Source: Pseudomonas lundensis (lineage in GTDB: Bacteria > Pseudomonadota > Gammaproteobacteria > Pseudomonadales > Pseudomonadaceae). Taken from it: 64,000 nucleotides of DNA. The stretch covers positions 62,001 through 126,000 of the forward strand of contig NZ_NQKI01000004.1 in the NCBI RefSeq assembly GCF_002269125.1. The letters are read 5' to 3'. Of this stretch, positions 8,339 through 16,967 are shown piece after piece; within the stretch, counting starts at the first letter, position 1, and every line of letters begins with the position of its first letter. The translations under genes and the position numbers were made by a program. The notes below the pieces were generated by a model. The model was given only the letters and a program-made list of their open reading frames with translations. It was not told where the DNA came from and made no database searches.

Positions 8339-9916
8339 TCAGATCTTGTTGAACAGGCTCAACTGGGAGATTTTCACGAAGGCCAACTGCGAGGCTTCGA
8401 GCATGGCTTTCTGGAAGGCCAGATCGATGGATGCCCCGGCCAGATCCGTGTTGCCAATAGCCGCAATCGTCGACTTGTTGGCCATCACCATGCTTTCGTT
8501 TTCGGCCGTCTGGGTGTCCACGGCTTTCAATCGTGCGCCAATCGAACCCCGCGCCGTGTCGACACCGGCACTGGCGTTTTTCAGGTTGCCAATGGCCGAG
8601 TTGATCGCATCCCGCTGCTTCTGCTGCGCAAGCACATCGCCATCACTGGGCGTGGCCAGCGCTTGTCGCAACTGGCTGATGGTGTCCAACGCACTCTGAC
8701 TCTGATGATTATTTGCGCTGACCACAAACTGGTCGCCCGCTGCGCGCGCGCCATTAAAGTCAAACGTCACGCCCATCGCCGTCAGTGAATCGCCCGTCAT
8801 GGTGCCCTTGGCAATCGACTTGCTGTTGGCCGTCATGGGTTGAGCATAAATTTCATACTCGGTGTCGCTGGTGAATTTGATCACCGCGCCACTGGCCGGA
8901 AAGCTGTCGCCATAGGCCTTAGGATCGTTAACGGTGCTGCCAGTGATTTGCGCGGTCGAAGCATTACCCGGCGAACGTGATGCGTTGAACGAGTCCGGCT
9001 TGGCTTCAAGGGTAAAGATGTGGCCCTTGACCGCATCGTCCTGATCCGCTGCCGCGACGTCCTTAAGGTTCAGGTTGATATCAAAATCCACCCCCCGCAG
9101 GCTGATGCTATGAGCGCCTTCCTTGGTGGCGTCGAACACGCCGTTGCCCGGCACTTCGGAGGTGATGTCGTTGCCCGAGCCGTCGCGCACCACGTACTGC
9201 GTGCTGCTGAGGAACTCCACCTGATAAGGCTGGCCCTGGGAAAAATCTTTGTTGAACACAGGACTTGAGGTGATCAGGCCACCCGACACCGAGACCGTGC
9301 CATCCACAGCCGTCGCGGGCTTGGTGGTGAGTTCAGCCTGCGTGCGACCGGTATTGATAGCACCATCAAAGATGCTTTTGGCAGTGTCACTCCCCGCGAG
9401 GGTGAGCGTGTCAGACACCTTCAGGTTCAGTTGCGTGTCATCACCCTGATAGGTGTAGGTCCCGTCGTTGTTACGGGTATACGGCGGCGTATCGGTTTTG
9501 GAGCCGGAAAACATGTAGTTACCCGAAGCGTCCTTACTGTTGAGCAGGCTGAACACCTGATCTTCGATATTGCCCAATTCATTGGCTATCGACAGCCGGT
9601 CTGCATCACTGACCACGCCACCGCCCGCTTGCAACGCCAGCTCGCTGGCTTTTTGCAGGGCATTGTTGATCGTGTCGAGCACCGACTCCTGATTGGCCAG
9701 AGACGATTTAATGCTGTTCATGTTAGTGGTGTACTGCGCCAGCATGTCTTGCTGTTGCTGCAGTTGCAGCAGGCGCCCGGCACCGACCGGGTCATCGGCG
9801 GCTGTCTGGATTCGCACGCCGGAATCGATCTGCTCCTGGGTTTTAATCACCGAGGAGTAATTGCTCTGGTACTTGGACGAGGTGGTCTCGAAGAACTGGG
9901 CAGTAGAAATACGCAT
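8339..9916 (-). CDS. flgL: FlgL hook-filament junction protein (HAP3)
   Basis: Joins hook-associated FlgK to the filament. 525 aa, longer than the roughly 440 aa of P. aeruginosa. The flagellin-like N-terminus is present (MRISTAQFFETTSSKYQSNY, GVRIQTAADDPVGAGRLLQL). The C-terminus reads IDLAFQKAMLEASQLAFVKI then SQLSLFNKI. The extra length lies in the central domain (about 190-390). It follows flgK by 14 bp in one operon. No motif suggests anything beyond the structural role. Confidence 0.96.
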   Translation of the reverse strand: MRISTAQFFETTSSKYQSNYSSVIKTQEQIDSGVRIQTAADDPVGAGRLLQLQQQQDMLAQYTTNMNSIKSSLANQESVLDTINNALQKASELALQAGGGVVSDADRLSIANELGNIEDQVFSLLNSKDASGNYMFSGSKTDTPPYTRNNDGTYTYQGDDTQLNLKVSDTLTLAGSDTAKSIFDGAINTGRTQAELTTKPATAVDGTVSVSGGLITSSPVFNKDFSQGQPYQVEFLSSTQYVVRDGSGNDITSEVPGNGVFDATKEGAHSISLRGVDFDINLNLKDVAAADQDDAVKGHIFTLEAKPDSFNASRSPGNASTAQITGSTVNDPKAYGDSFPASGAVIKFTSDTEYEIYAQPMTANSKSIAKGTMTGDSLTAMGVTFDFNGARAAGDQFVVSANNHQSQSALDTISQLRQALATPSDGDVLAQQKQRDAINSAIGNLKNASAGVDTARGSIGARLKAVDTQTAENESMVMANKSTIAAIGNTDLAGASIDLAFQKAMLEASQLAFVKISQLSLFNKI

Positions 9917-9930
9917 CGTCGATAACTCCC

Positions 9931-11976
9931 TTAAATACTGTTGATCAGCGTCGTGAAGGTATCCTGCGCGACCTTGATGATCTGCGACGATGCCGTGTAG
10001 TACTGCTGAAACTTGACGAGGTTGGACGCTTCTTCGTCCAGGTTGACCTGCGATACCGAGCTGCGGCTGGCAGCTGCGTAAGACAACGCTGCATTGGTGG
10101 CCGTGCCGTCAACTTGAGCCTGGCTGGCCTTGCCGCCCACCTTGGACACCAACTGGCTGTAGGACGTGGCCATGCTCACGCCACCGCCGCCGCTGTTCAC
10201 GCCGACGGTGGGTTTGGTTTGCAGGTCGAGCAGTTTGTTGGCGTTGGTGTTGTCCGCCTTGCCGTCTTTGTTGAACTTGATGTCAAAGCTGTCGCCCTTA
10301 CCGGGAGAACCACTGATGGTGGTCTCGAAGCCGACGGTTTTCTTCGAACCGTCCGGATTCAGCACCGGCTGACCGGCGGCGTCCAGTACCGGCACATTGA
10401 TCGTGACCTTGTTGTCCTGACCCGGCACGATCGTGCCTTTGCCGATTTCTTCGCCTTTTTCATTCAGTACGCGATAGCCCTGAACGCCGTTGGCCGCTTC
10501 ATCAAATGCCAGACGAACAGGCATGGCGCCTTCGATCTCGCTTTGCGCCAGGCCCAGGTCCGCGCCGCCGTAGATATTCAGCGCCTGGGATAAGTCCAGA
10601 CCACTGACCAAACCGGTGCCGCTGTTGGAGCCACCCTGGCTCGCCACCAGCGGGCCGGCCAGCGCCAACTTGCTGGCGTCGGTCATTTGCACGCCTATAT
10701 TGGTCGCGCCACTGCGGGTCGGGCTGACTTTGAACGTGTCGCCCTTATCCAGACCACCGCCATTGAGATTGAGGGTAAAACCGTCAATTTCAGGTGCTGG
10801 CTTCTGGTCCAGTTTGTAAGCGCCCATGACCGTGCCGTCGGAACGCTTCACCGTGTAGTCATTGCTGCTGCTGAACGTCACCTCATAGTCGTAGGTGGTC
10901 AGCGCGCCGCTGTTGGTAATGGTCACATCCAGATTGCCTGACCCGGCGCTGTTGCCGGTCGAGGCCAGGCTGCGTTCGCTGATGGCTTTGGCACTGTTGA
11001 TGTTGTTGAACAGTGACGCGCCGAATTCGCCGTTAGCATCCAGGCCCTGCCCCAGTTGCTGATTGATCGCATCGGCAACCACCAGCGCGGTGCGCCCCAG
11101 CTCATTGATCGCAGGCGCCAGCACATCATCACGGTAACGCAGCAGGCCGCCAATCTTGCCGCCGCTGATGACAGACGTCACATCCGAACTGGAAGACGCG
11201 TAGTTGATCTGGATCGTGTATTGGCTCTTGTCGGTTTTACCCGGCACGGCCGACAACGTATTGGACGTGTTGCCCAACACCAGCGATTGCCCGGTGCCGA
11301 GGGTGATGTCGTACACGTTGTCGTGCTCTTGCACCGTCACGCCGACCAGTTCGTTGAGCGAACGGACAGCTTCGTTACGCGCATCCAGCAGGTCGTTGGG
11401 CGTGTTGCCGCCCGTCGTCGCCTGGGCGATTTGCTTGTTCAGCGAAGCAATGGTCGCCGTGTGCTGGTTGACCATAGAGGTCAGGGTTTCCAGCTGGCTG
11501 TTGACGCCTTCGTTTTGCTGGTTGAGCTGGCTGGCAATGGCGTTGAAACGGTTGCTCAGGGTCTTGGCATTGCCCAGCAGCAAGTCACGAGACGACGCGT
11601 CGCCCGGTGCTGCCGCTGCGGTCTGCAGCGAGGCAAAGAAACTGCTCAACGCCGCCGACACGCCCGTGCTCTTATCCGACAGCAGTTTGTCGATCGGGCC
11701 GATTTGGTCGAGGTAGGCTTGCGCGTCGCCATTGAGCGATGTGGTGGTTTGCAACTGGGCGTCGAGGTAGGCGTTGTAGACGCGACGCACGTCCGCCAGC
11801 GTGGTGCCGGTGCCGATAAAGACCCCGCCCACTTGCTGCGAGCCTGCCGTGCCCTGCACGATTTGCTGGCGCGAATAGCCCGCCGCGTTGGCGTTGGCAA
11901 TGTTATTGCCGACCGTGGCCAATGCCCCTTGACTGGCGTTCAGCCCCGACATCCCGATGTTGATCAAACTCGCCAT
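9931..11976 (-). CDS. flgK: FlgK hook-filament junction protein (HAP1)
   Basis: First hook-associated protein. 681 aa, the length usual in Pseudomonas. The N-terminus SLINIGMSGLNASQGALATV then GNNIANANAAGYSRQ is the flagellar rod/hook domain. The C-terminus has VNLDEEASNLVKFQQYYTAS then SQIIKVAQDTFTTLINSI, the flg_bbr_C signature. It starts 10 bp after flgJ and belongs to the flgF-flgL run. Confidence 0.97.
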   Translation of the reverse strand: MASLINIGMSGLNASQGALATVGNNIANANAAGYSRQQIVQGTAGSQQVGGVFIGTGTTLADVRRVYNAYLDAQLQTTTSLNGDAQAYLDQIGPIDKLLSDKSTGVSAALSSFFASLQTAAAAPGDASSRDLLLGNAKTLSNRFNAIASQLNQQNEGVNSQLETLTSMVNQHTATIASLNKQIAQATTGGNTPNDLLDARNEAVRSLNELVGVTVQEHDNVYDITLGTGQSLVLGNTSNTLSAVPGKTDKSQYTIQINYASSSSDVTSVISGGKIGGLLRYRDDVLAPAINELGRTALVVADAINQQLGQGLDANGEFGASLFNNINSAKAISERSLASTGNSAGSGNLDVTITNSGALTTYDYEVTFSSSNDYTVKRSDGTVMGAYKLDQKPAPEIDGFTLNLNGGGLDKGDTFKVSPTRSGATNIGVQMTDASKLALAGPLVASQGGSNSGTGLVSGLDLSQALNIYGGADLGLAQSEIEGAMPVRLAFDEAANGVQGYRVLNEKGEEIGKGTIVPGQDNKVTINVPVLDAAGQPVLNPDGSKKTVGFETTISGSPGKGDSFDIKFNKDGKADNTNANKLLDLQTKPTVGVNSGGGGVSMATSYSQLVSKVGGKASQAQVDGTATNAALSYAAASRSSVSQVNLDEEASNLVKFQQYYTASSQIIKVAQDTFTTLINSI

Positions 11977-11986
11977 GGTTCAAACC

Positions 11987-13255
11987 TTATAAATGCGCGA
12001 AGGAACCTGTTGAGGCATAGCTCTGGTAGGTCTTCATTTGTTTGGCTATCTGCGAAATCTTGCTGGCGTAATTCGGGTCGGTTGCGTAACCGGCCTTCTG
12101 CAGCTCGCGTACAAATTGTTCTGGTTTATCGGCAGCGCTCAGCACTTCTTTATAACGATTGTTGCTCTGCAACAACGTGACCAGGTCGTGGAAGCTGTCC
12201 TGGTAAGAGTCGTAGGAACGGAAGGCCGCCGTTTCCTTGACCATCTGCCCGCCTTTGAACTCACTGGTGATGGCACGCGCCTGAGCACCCTGCCAACTGC
12301 CGGTGGCCTTGATGCCGAACAGGTTGTGGCTGCTGGTGCCATCTTGTTGACGCATGACCGATTTACCCCAGCCGGTTTCCAGTGCCGCTTGCGCCACCAG
12401 GTACAGCGGGTCGACGCCGATGCGGTCGGCGGCTTGCTGGGCCATCGGCAACATGGTGGCCACGAACGCATCCGGCGATTCAAAGGCTTTTTTGGCGGGC
12501 GCCAAGGGTGGCTGGGCCACGGCACGGCCATACACCTGCATCCGCCCCTGCGCGCCAGCGGCACTGACCATCGGCTGCCGACTGCCCTTGAGCACGGCGT
12601 CCATTGACGCGCTGGTGCGCTCCGGCACTGCCGCCGTATTGATCGTGGCGCGGGCCGGGTCAGCCGATGGCACAATGCCTGCCAGCAACCGGTCGGTGAG
12701 TTTGGTGGGCAAGGCCAGACGCCGCTGATTGAGCAGTGCCATGTCATTTTGATGGCCGCCCTGCCCTGCACCCGGTGCCAGCGCCACCCGCGCCGCCCAC
12801 AACGGCCGCTGGCCATTGGAACGGACAAACGGGCTGTCAGCCGGGGTCACCGCTGCGGTTGGGGTGGCGGCCTTGGCCTCAGCGGTCAGGGCCGTAGCCG
12901 CGGGTGTTTCGCCCGGCACGGCCGCTTTGTTTTTCGACATCTGACGCATCAACACGTCTGCCAGGCCAATGCCGCCACCCTGCCGCGACAACGTCACGGA
13001 CAACTGCTGGTCGTACATTTCCTGATACTGCTTGGCCGCCGGGGTGTTGAGCGGGTTGTCCTTGCCCAGCACTTCGTTGGCCGAGCGCATCGACTTGAGC
13101 ATTTCGTTGAGGAACAGCGACTCGAATTCCTGCGCCACTTTGCGCATGTTGCCGTCGCTTTCGCGGTCGCCCACTTTCAGGTTGTTCAGACGGTTCAGGT
13201 CGGTGAACGCCCCCGAATCACTGCCGCTGACGACACCACTCTTACGCATATCCAT
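11987..13255 (-). CDS. flgJ: FlgJ rod-capping protein with peptidoglycan hydrolase domain
   Basis: Periplasmic, two-domain protein that scaffolds rod assembly and opens the peptidoglycan layer. 422 aa. The N-terminal rod-binding domain is at about 35-110 (VAQEFESLFLNEMLKSMRSA, GGGIGLADVLMRQM). An Ala/Pro-rich linker follows. The C-terminal glucosaminidase-like domain is at about 255-415, with LVAQAALETGWGKSVM, where the glutamate is the expected catalytic acid, and SHNLFGIKATGSW. No signal peptide is seen, as usual for FlgJ, which leaves through the flagellar exporter. Confidence 0.96.
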   Translation of the reverse strand: MDMRKSGVVSGSDSGAFTDLNRLNNLKVGDRESDGNMRKVAQEFESLFLNEMLKSMRSANEVLGKDNPLNTPAAKQYQEMYDQQLSVTLSRQGGGIGLADVLMRQMSKNKAAVPGETPAATALTAEAKAATPTAAVTPADSPFVRSNGQRPLWAARVALAPGAGQGGHQNDMALLNQRRLALPTKLTDRLLAGIVPSADPARATINTAAVPERTSASMDAVLKGSRQPMVSAAGAQGRMQVYGRAVAQPPLAPAKKAFESPDAFVATMLPMAQQAADRIGVDPLYLVAQAALETGWGKSVMRQQDGTSSHNLFGIKATGSWQGAQARAITSEFKGGQMVKETAAFRSYDSYQDSFHDLVTLLQSNNRYKEVLSAADKPEQFVRELQKAGYATDPNYASKISQIAKQMKTYQSYASTGSFAHL

Positions 13256-13265
13256 GGTGCAGGCC

Positions 13266-14375
13266 TCAGATCACAATCAGGTCGGCTTGCAGCGCGCCGG
13301 CCTGTTTCAGTGCTTCAAGAATCGCCATCAAGTCGCCTGGCGCCGCCCCCACCTGATTCACCGCACGTACGATTTCATCCAGTGTGGTGCCCGGACCGAA
13401 CTTGAACATCGGCTTGGCTTCCTGTTGCGCATTAACCCGCGAGCGCGGCACCACAGCCGTCTGGCCGTTGGACAACGGGCCGGGCTGGCTGACAATCGGG
13501 TCTTCGGTGATGGTCACGGTCAAGCTGCCGTGGGTCACCGCCGCAGGCGATACCTTGACGTTTTGGCCGATTACGATAGTGCCCGTACGCGAATTGATGA
13601 TGACTTTGGCCACCGCTTGACCCGGGTCCACTTCCAGGTTTTCCAGAATTGACAGGTAGTCCACGCGCTGGCTTGGGTCCAGGGGCGCGGTGACGCGGAT
13701 CGAGCCGCCGTCGATGGCTTGCGCGACGCCAGGGCCGAGCAAGTCATTGATCTTGTCCACCACGCGCTTGGCGGTGGTGAAGTCAGAGCGATTGAGGTTC
13801 AGCGTCAGGCTGTTGCCCTGGTTGAAACCACTGGGCACGGCGCGCTCAACCGAAGCACCGCCGGGAATACGGCCGGCCGAGGGCACGTTAACCGTGATTT
13901 TCGAGCCGTCGCGACCTTCCGCATCAAAACCGCCCACCACCAGGTTGCCCTGGGCGATGGCATACACATTGCCATCGATGCCTTTCAACGGTGTCAGCAA
14001 CAGCGTCCCGCCGCGCAGGCTTTTGGAGTTACCGATGGAGGAAACGGTGATATCAACCACCTGCCCCGGCTTCGCAAACGCGGGCAAGTCTGCACTGACC
14101 GACACCGCGGCGACGTTTTTCAACTGTACGTTGCCCGAACCCGGCGGCACTTTAATGCCGAATTGCGACAGCATGTTGTTGAACGTTTGCAGGGTAAACG
14201 GGGTTTGCGTGGTCTGGTCGCCCGTGCCGTTAAGCCCGACCACCAAGCCGTAGCCGATCAATTGGTTGGACCGCACGCCAGAAATGCTGGCGATGTCCTT
14301 CAACCGCTCGGCGTGGGCGCCAAGGGCTGTGGACAGTAGCAGTACAGCTGCCAGCAGATGCTTGAGGTTGAACAT
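13266..14375 (-). CDS. flgI: FlgI flagellar P-ring protein
   Basis: Periplasmic ring of the basal body. Starting at the ATG at 14375 gives 369 aa, the length of P. aeruginosa FlgI, and a clean Sec signal peptide ([20 protein letters not shown], cleavage after AHA). An upstream GTG/ATG pair at 14390/14387 would add four or five residues and cannot be excluded; neither has a strong ribosome site. Family signatures: [20 protein letters not shown] then LNGTGD, and the C-terminus [20 protein letters not shown]. The next gene, flgJ, starts 10 bp on. Confidence 0.96.
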   Translation of the reverse strand: MFNLKHLLAAVLLLSTALGAHAERLKDIASISGVRSNQLIGYGLVVGLNGTGDQTTQTPFTLQTFNNMLSQFGIKVPPGSGNVQLKNVAAVSVSADLPAFAKPGQVVDITVSSIGNSKSLRGGTLLLTPLKGIDGNVYAIAQGNLVVGGFDAEGRDGSKITVNVPSAGRIPGGASVERAVPSGFNQGNSLTLNLNRSDFTTAKRVVDKINDLLGPGVAQAIDGGSIRVTAPLDPSQRVDYLSILENLEVDPGQAVAKVIINSRTGTIVIGQNVKVSPAAVTHGSLTVTITEDPIVSQPGPLSNGQTAVVPRSRVNAQQEAKPMFKFGPGTTLDEIVRAVNQVGAAPGDLMAILEALKQAGALQADLIVI

Positions 14376-14419
14376 GGTTCGGGCCATCACTTGAATAAAA
14401 ACACTGATAAAAGGTCCGC

Positions 14420-15115
14420 TTAGAACGGGAACAGCGGGCTCAGGAAGAAACGGTCGAACCAGCCCGGCTGACTCGCATCGGCAAACGAGCCGGTGCCCGA
14501 GTAAGTGATGCGCGCATCGGCCACACGGGTCGACGACACCGTGTTGTCGGTGGCGATGTCATCGGCACGCACCAGACCGGCAATACGCACCAGCTCGTCC
14601 CCGGTATTGAGGGTCATCCACTTCTCGCCGCGCACCGCGATGATGCCGTTGGGCAAGACGTCAGCCACCGTCACCGTAATCGAACCGGTCAGGCTGTTAC
14701 CCTGCCCGGCCTTGCTGTCGCCCTTGCTGGCCCGGCTGCCGCTGTAGCCGGCGTTCAGGCTCAGGTCACCACTGCCCAGCGGGTTGTTGGTGGTCAGGCC
14801 ACTGCCGAACAACGAGGTCAGGCCGATACTGGTGTTGCTGTTCTTGCCGATCTGCGAGTTGGCGTTTTTGCTCGCCTGCGTTTTCTCGTTCAGGGTGATG
14901 GTGATGATGTCACCGACCCGGAACGCCTTGCGGTCGCTGTACAGGTTCTGTTCAAAGCCTGCCTGGTAGATCGAGCCATTATTGGCCGCCGCCGGTAACG
15001 GCGTGCGCGGCAACACTGGCGCATAGTACGGATCGTTCGCCCGTGGTGGTGGGCTGACACAGCCGGCCAGCAAGGTGATACCGCCCAATGCCAGAACAGA
15101 AAACAAGCGTTTCAT
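14420..15115 (-). CDS. flgH: FlgH flagellar L-ring lipoprotein
   Basis: Outer-membrane ring of the basal body. 231 aa. A lipoprotein signal peptide ends in LLAGC with the lipidated Cys19. The conserved body includes [40 protein letters not shown] and the end [12 protein letters not shown]. It lies between flgG and flgI as in all polar-flagellum pseudomonads. Confidence 0.97.
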   Translation of the reverse strand: MKRLFSVLALGGITLLAGCVSPPPRANDPYYAPVLPRTPLPAAANNGSIYQAGFEQNLYSDRKAFRVGDIITITLNEKTQASKNANSQIGKNSNTSIGLTSLFGSGLTTNNPLGSGDLSLNAGYSGSRASKGDSKAGQGNSLTGSITVTVADVLPNGIIAVRGEKWMTLNTGDELVRIAGLVRADDIATDNTVSSTRVADARITYSGTGSFADASQPGWFDRFFLSPLFPF

Positions 15116-15164
15116 GACCTCTCCCGCGCGTGCAGGCGACCGTCAGGCCGCCTTGTCTACGTGA

Positions 15165-15950
15165 TTACAGATTTTGCGTAACGAACGACAGCATTTGGTC
15201 GGCGGTAGAGATGACTTTGGAGTTCATCTCGTAGGCGCGCTGCGTGGTGATCATGTTGACCATTTCTTCCACGGTGCTGACGTTGGACGTCTCAAGCATG
15301 CTTTGCATGGTCAGACCGAAACCGTTCAGGCCCGGTGTACCGATTTGCGGCGCACCGCTGGAAGCGGTTTCCAGGAACAGGTTGCCGCCCTGAGCCTGCA
15401 AGCCGGCCGGGTTGATGAAGTCGGCGGTTTGTAGGTTGCCAATCACTTGCGCGGCCGGGTTGCCGGCGATGGTCACCGACACGGTGCCGTCCTGGCCCAC
15501 GGTGAAGGTCTGCGCGTCAGGCGGAACCACAATCGCCGGCTCCAGCGCAAAACCATTGGCCGTCACGATCTGGCCGTTGGAATCGAGGTGGAAAGTACCG
15601 TCACGGGTGTAAGACGTGGTGCCGTCCGGCTGCATGATCTGGAAAAAACCACGGCCGTTGATGGCCAGGTCGAGCGGCTGCTCGGTGGTTTGCAGGCTAC
15701 CGGCCTGAAAGTTCTTCTGCGTGCCCACGATACGCACACCCGTACCCACTTGCAGGCCCGAAGGCAACTCGCTGTCCTGGGTCGATTGCGCGCCGGGCTG
15801 GCGTTTGATCTGGTAAAGCAAGTCCTGGAACTCGGCCCGATCACGCTTGAAGCCCGTGGTCGATACGTTGGCCAAGTTGTTGGAAATAGTGGTCAGGTTG
15901 GTGTCTTGTGCAGCCAAACCTGTTTTAGCAACCCAGAGTGCCGGAAGCAT
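15165..15950 (-). CDS. flgG: FlgG distal rod protein
   Basis: Main structural protein of the distal rod. 261 aa, family length. The N-terminus MLPALWVAKTGLAAQDTNLT then TISNNLANVSTTGFKRDRAE is diagnostic, and the C-terminus reads VEEMVNMITTQRAYEMNSKV then ISTADQMLSFVTQNL. It follows flgF by 44 bp. Confidence 0.97.
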   Translation of the reverse strand: MLPALWVAKTGLAAQDTNLTTISNNLANVSTTGFKRDRAEFQDLLYQIKRQPGAQSTQDSELPSGLQVGTGVRIVGTQKNFQAGSLQTTEQPLDLAINGRGFFQIMQPDGTTSYTRDGTFHLDSNGQIVTANGFALEPAIVVPPDAQTFTVGQDGTVSVTIAGNPAAQVIGNLQTADFINPAGLQAQGGNLFLETASSGAPQIGTPGLNGFGLTMQSMLETSNVSTVEEMVNMITTQRAYEMNSKVISTADQMLSFVTQNL

Positions 15951-15994
15951 GCAGTTCTCCTCGCGCGCCGGTTTTTCGGCGCCGCGTTAAATAA

Positions 15995-16735
15995 TTAGCT
16001 GATGGACAGGACGCGCGTCATGGCCTGATCGTCTTCTTTGGCGGTGTTCATCATCTTGATGTGCAGCTCGAACTGCTTGGCCAGGGCCAGCACCGAGGTC
16101 ATTTCATCCACCGCGTTGACGTTGCTGGCTTCCAGAAAGCCCGACACCACACGCACGTTGGCATCCGCCACCGCTGGCTGACCGTCTTTGGTGTGGATCA
16201 AACCGTCGAGGCCCTTGGTCATGTTCTTCAGGTCGGGCTGCACCATCTTGATCCGGTCGACTTCAGCCATCACCCGCGGGCCTTCGCCCATGGCGCGGAT
16301 GCTGATGGTGCCATCTTCCCCGACTTCGATCTGTTGCTGCGGCGGTACGGCAATCGGCCCGCCATTGCCCATGATCGGCATGCCGTTGCCGGCCCGCAAA
16401 ATGCCCAGGGCATCGACGTTCATGCTCGCCGTGCGCACGTAGGCTTCGCTGCCGTCAGGCGCTTGCACGGCCAGCCAGCCATTGCCCTGCACCGCCACGT
16501 CCAGGTCACGCCCGGTTTCTACCAGTGCGCCGGGTGTGAAGTCCGTGGCCGGGCGTTCCGACAGTGCAAAGGCACGCGCCGGAAAGCTGTCGCCGAACAC
16601 CGGCATCGAACGCGCCTGTTCAAGGTCACGTTGAAAACCGTTGGTTGAGATGTTCGCCAGATTGTTGGCATGCGCCTTCTGCGCCAGTGCGTTCTGGCTG
16701 GCGCCGGTCATTGCCACATAAAGGTACTTGTCCAC
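15995..16735 (-). CDS. flgF: FlgF proximal rod protein
   Basis: Rod protein of the basal body. The frame is open further upstream, but I place the start at a GTG at 16735: AGAGGAA lies 5 bases before it and the protein then begins (M)DKYLYVAMTGASQNALAQK, the family start. Length 246 aa. The rod domain ANNLANISTNGFQRDLEQAR is near the N-terminus, with a rod/hook C-terminal helix (VDEMTSVLALAKQFELHIKM). First gene of the flgF-flgL run, behind a sigma-54 element. In other pseudomonads flgBCDE lie just upstream; here phhR does, so flgBCDE must be elsewhere. Confidence 0.95.
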   Translation of the reverse strand: MDKYLYVAMTGASQNALAQKAHANNLANISTNGFQRDLEQARSMPVFGDSFPARAFALSERPATDFTPGALVETGRDLDVAVQGNGWLAVQAPDGSEAYVRTASMNVDALGILRAGNGMPIMGNGGPIAVPPQQQIEVGEDGTISIRAMGEGPRVMAEVDRIKMVQPDLKNMTKGLDGLIHTKDGQPAVADANVRVVSGFLEASNVNAVDEMTSVLALAKQFELHIKMMNTAKEDDQAMTRVLSIS

Positions 16736-16791
16736 AGTCTTTCCTCTGCCTGACGGACGCTTGCCGCCCACCGCTGTACTGCAGAGCTCTA

Positions 16792-16808
16792 AGCAATTTG
16801 CGCACCAA
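16792..16808 (-). promoter_or_regulatory. Sigma-54 promoter of the flgF operon
   Basis: On the minus strand TTGGTGCGCAAATTGCT has GG and GC exactly 10 bases apart, very close to TTGGCACG-N4-TTGCT, about 57 bp before the flgF GTG. This fits FleQ/RpoN control of rod, ring and hook-associated genes. Confidence 0.8.
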
Positions 16809-16888
16809 CTTTTTTTTGACGGCGAAAAAGCCCGGTTTGATTGGGCCAGGAGGTAAACGACAGGAAAGTGAAGAGGACGATAAGACGT

Positions 16889-16912
16889 AAAAACGGCGCA
16901 AGGGTGCCGTTT
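16889..16912 (-). terminator. Terminator after phhR
   Basis: On the minus strand AAACGGC and GCCGTTT form a 7-bp stem with an 8-base loop, followed by TTACG so that the stem end plus flank gives TTTTT. It ends phhR and insulates the flgF promoter downstream. Confidence 0.65.
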
Positions 16913-16967
16913 GCGGCAAGGCGTCGCCCATGCGACACCGTGCCGGTGCAGCGATTACACGCCTGGC

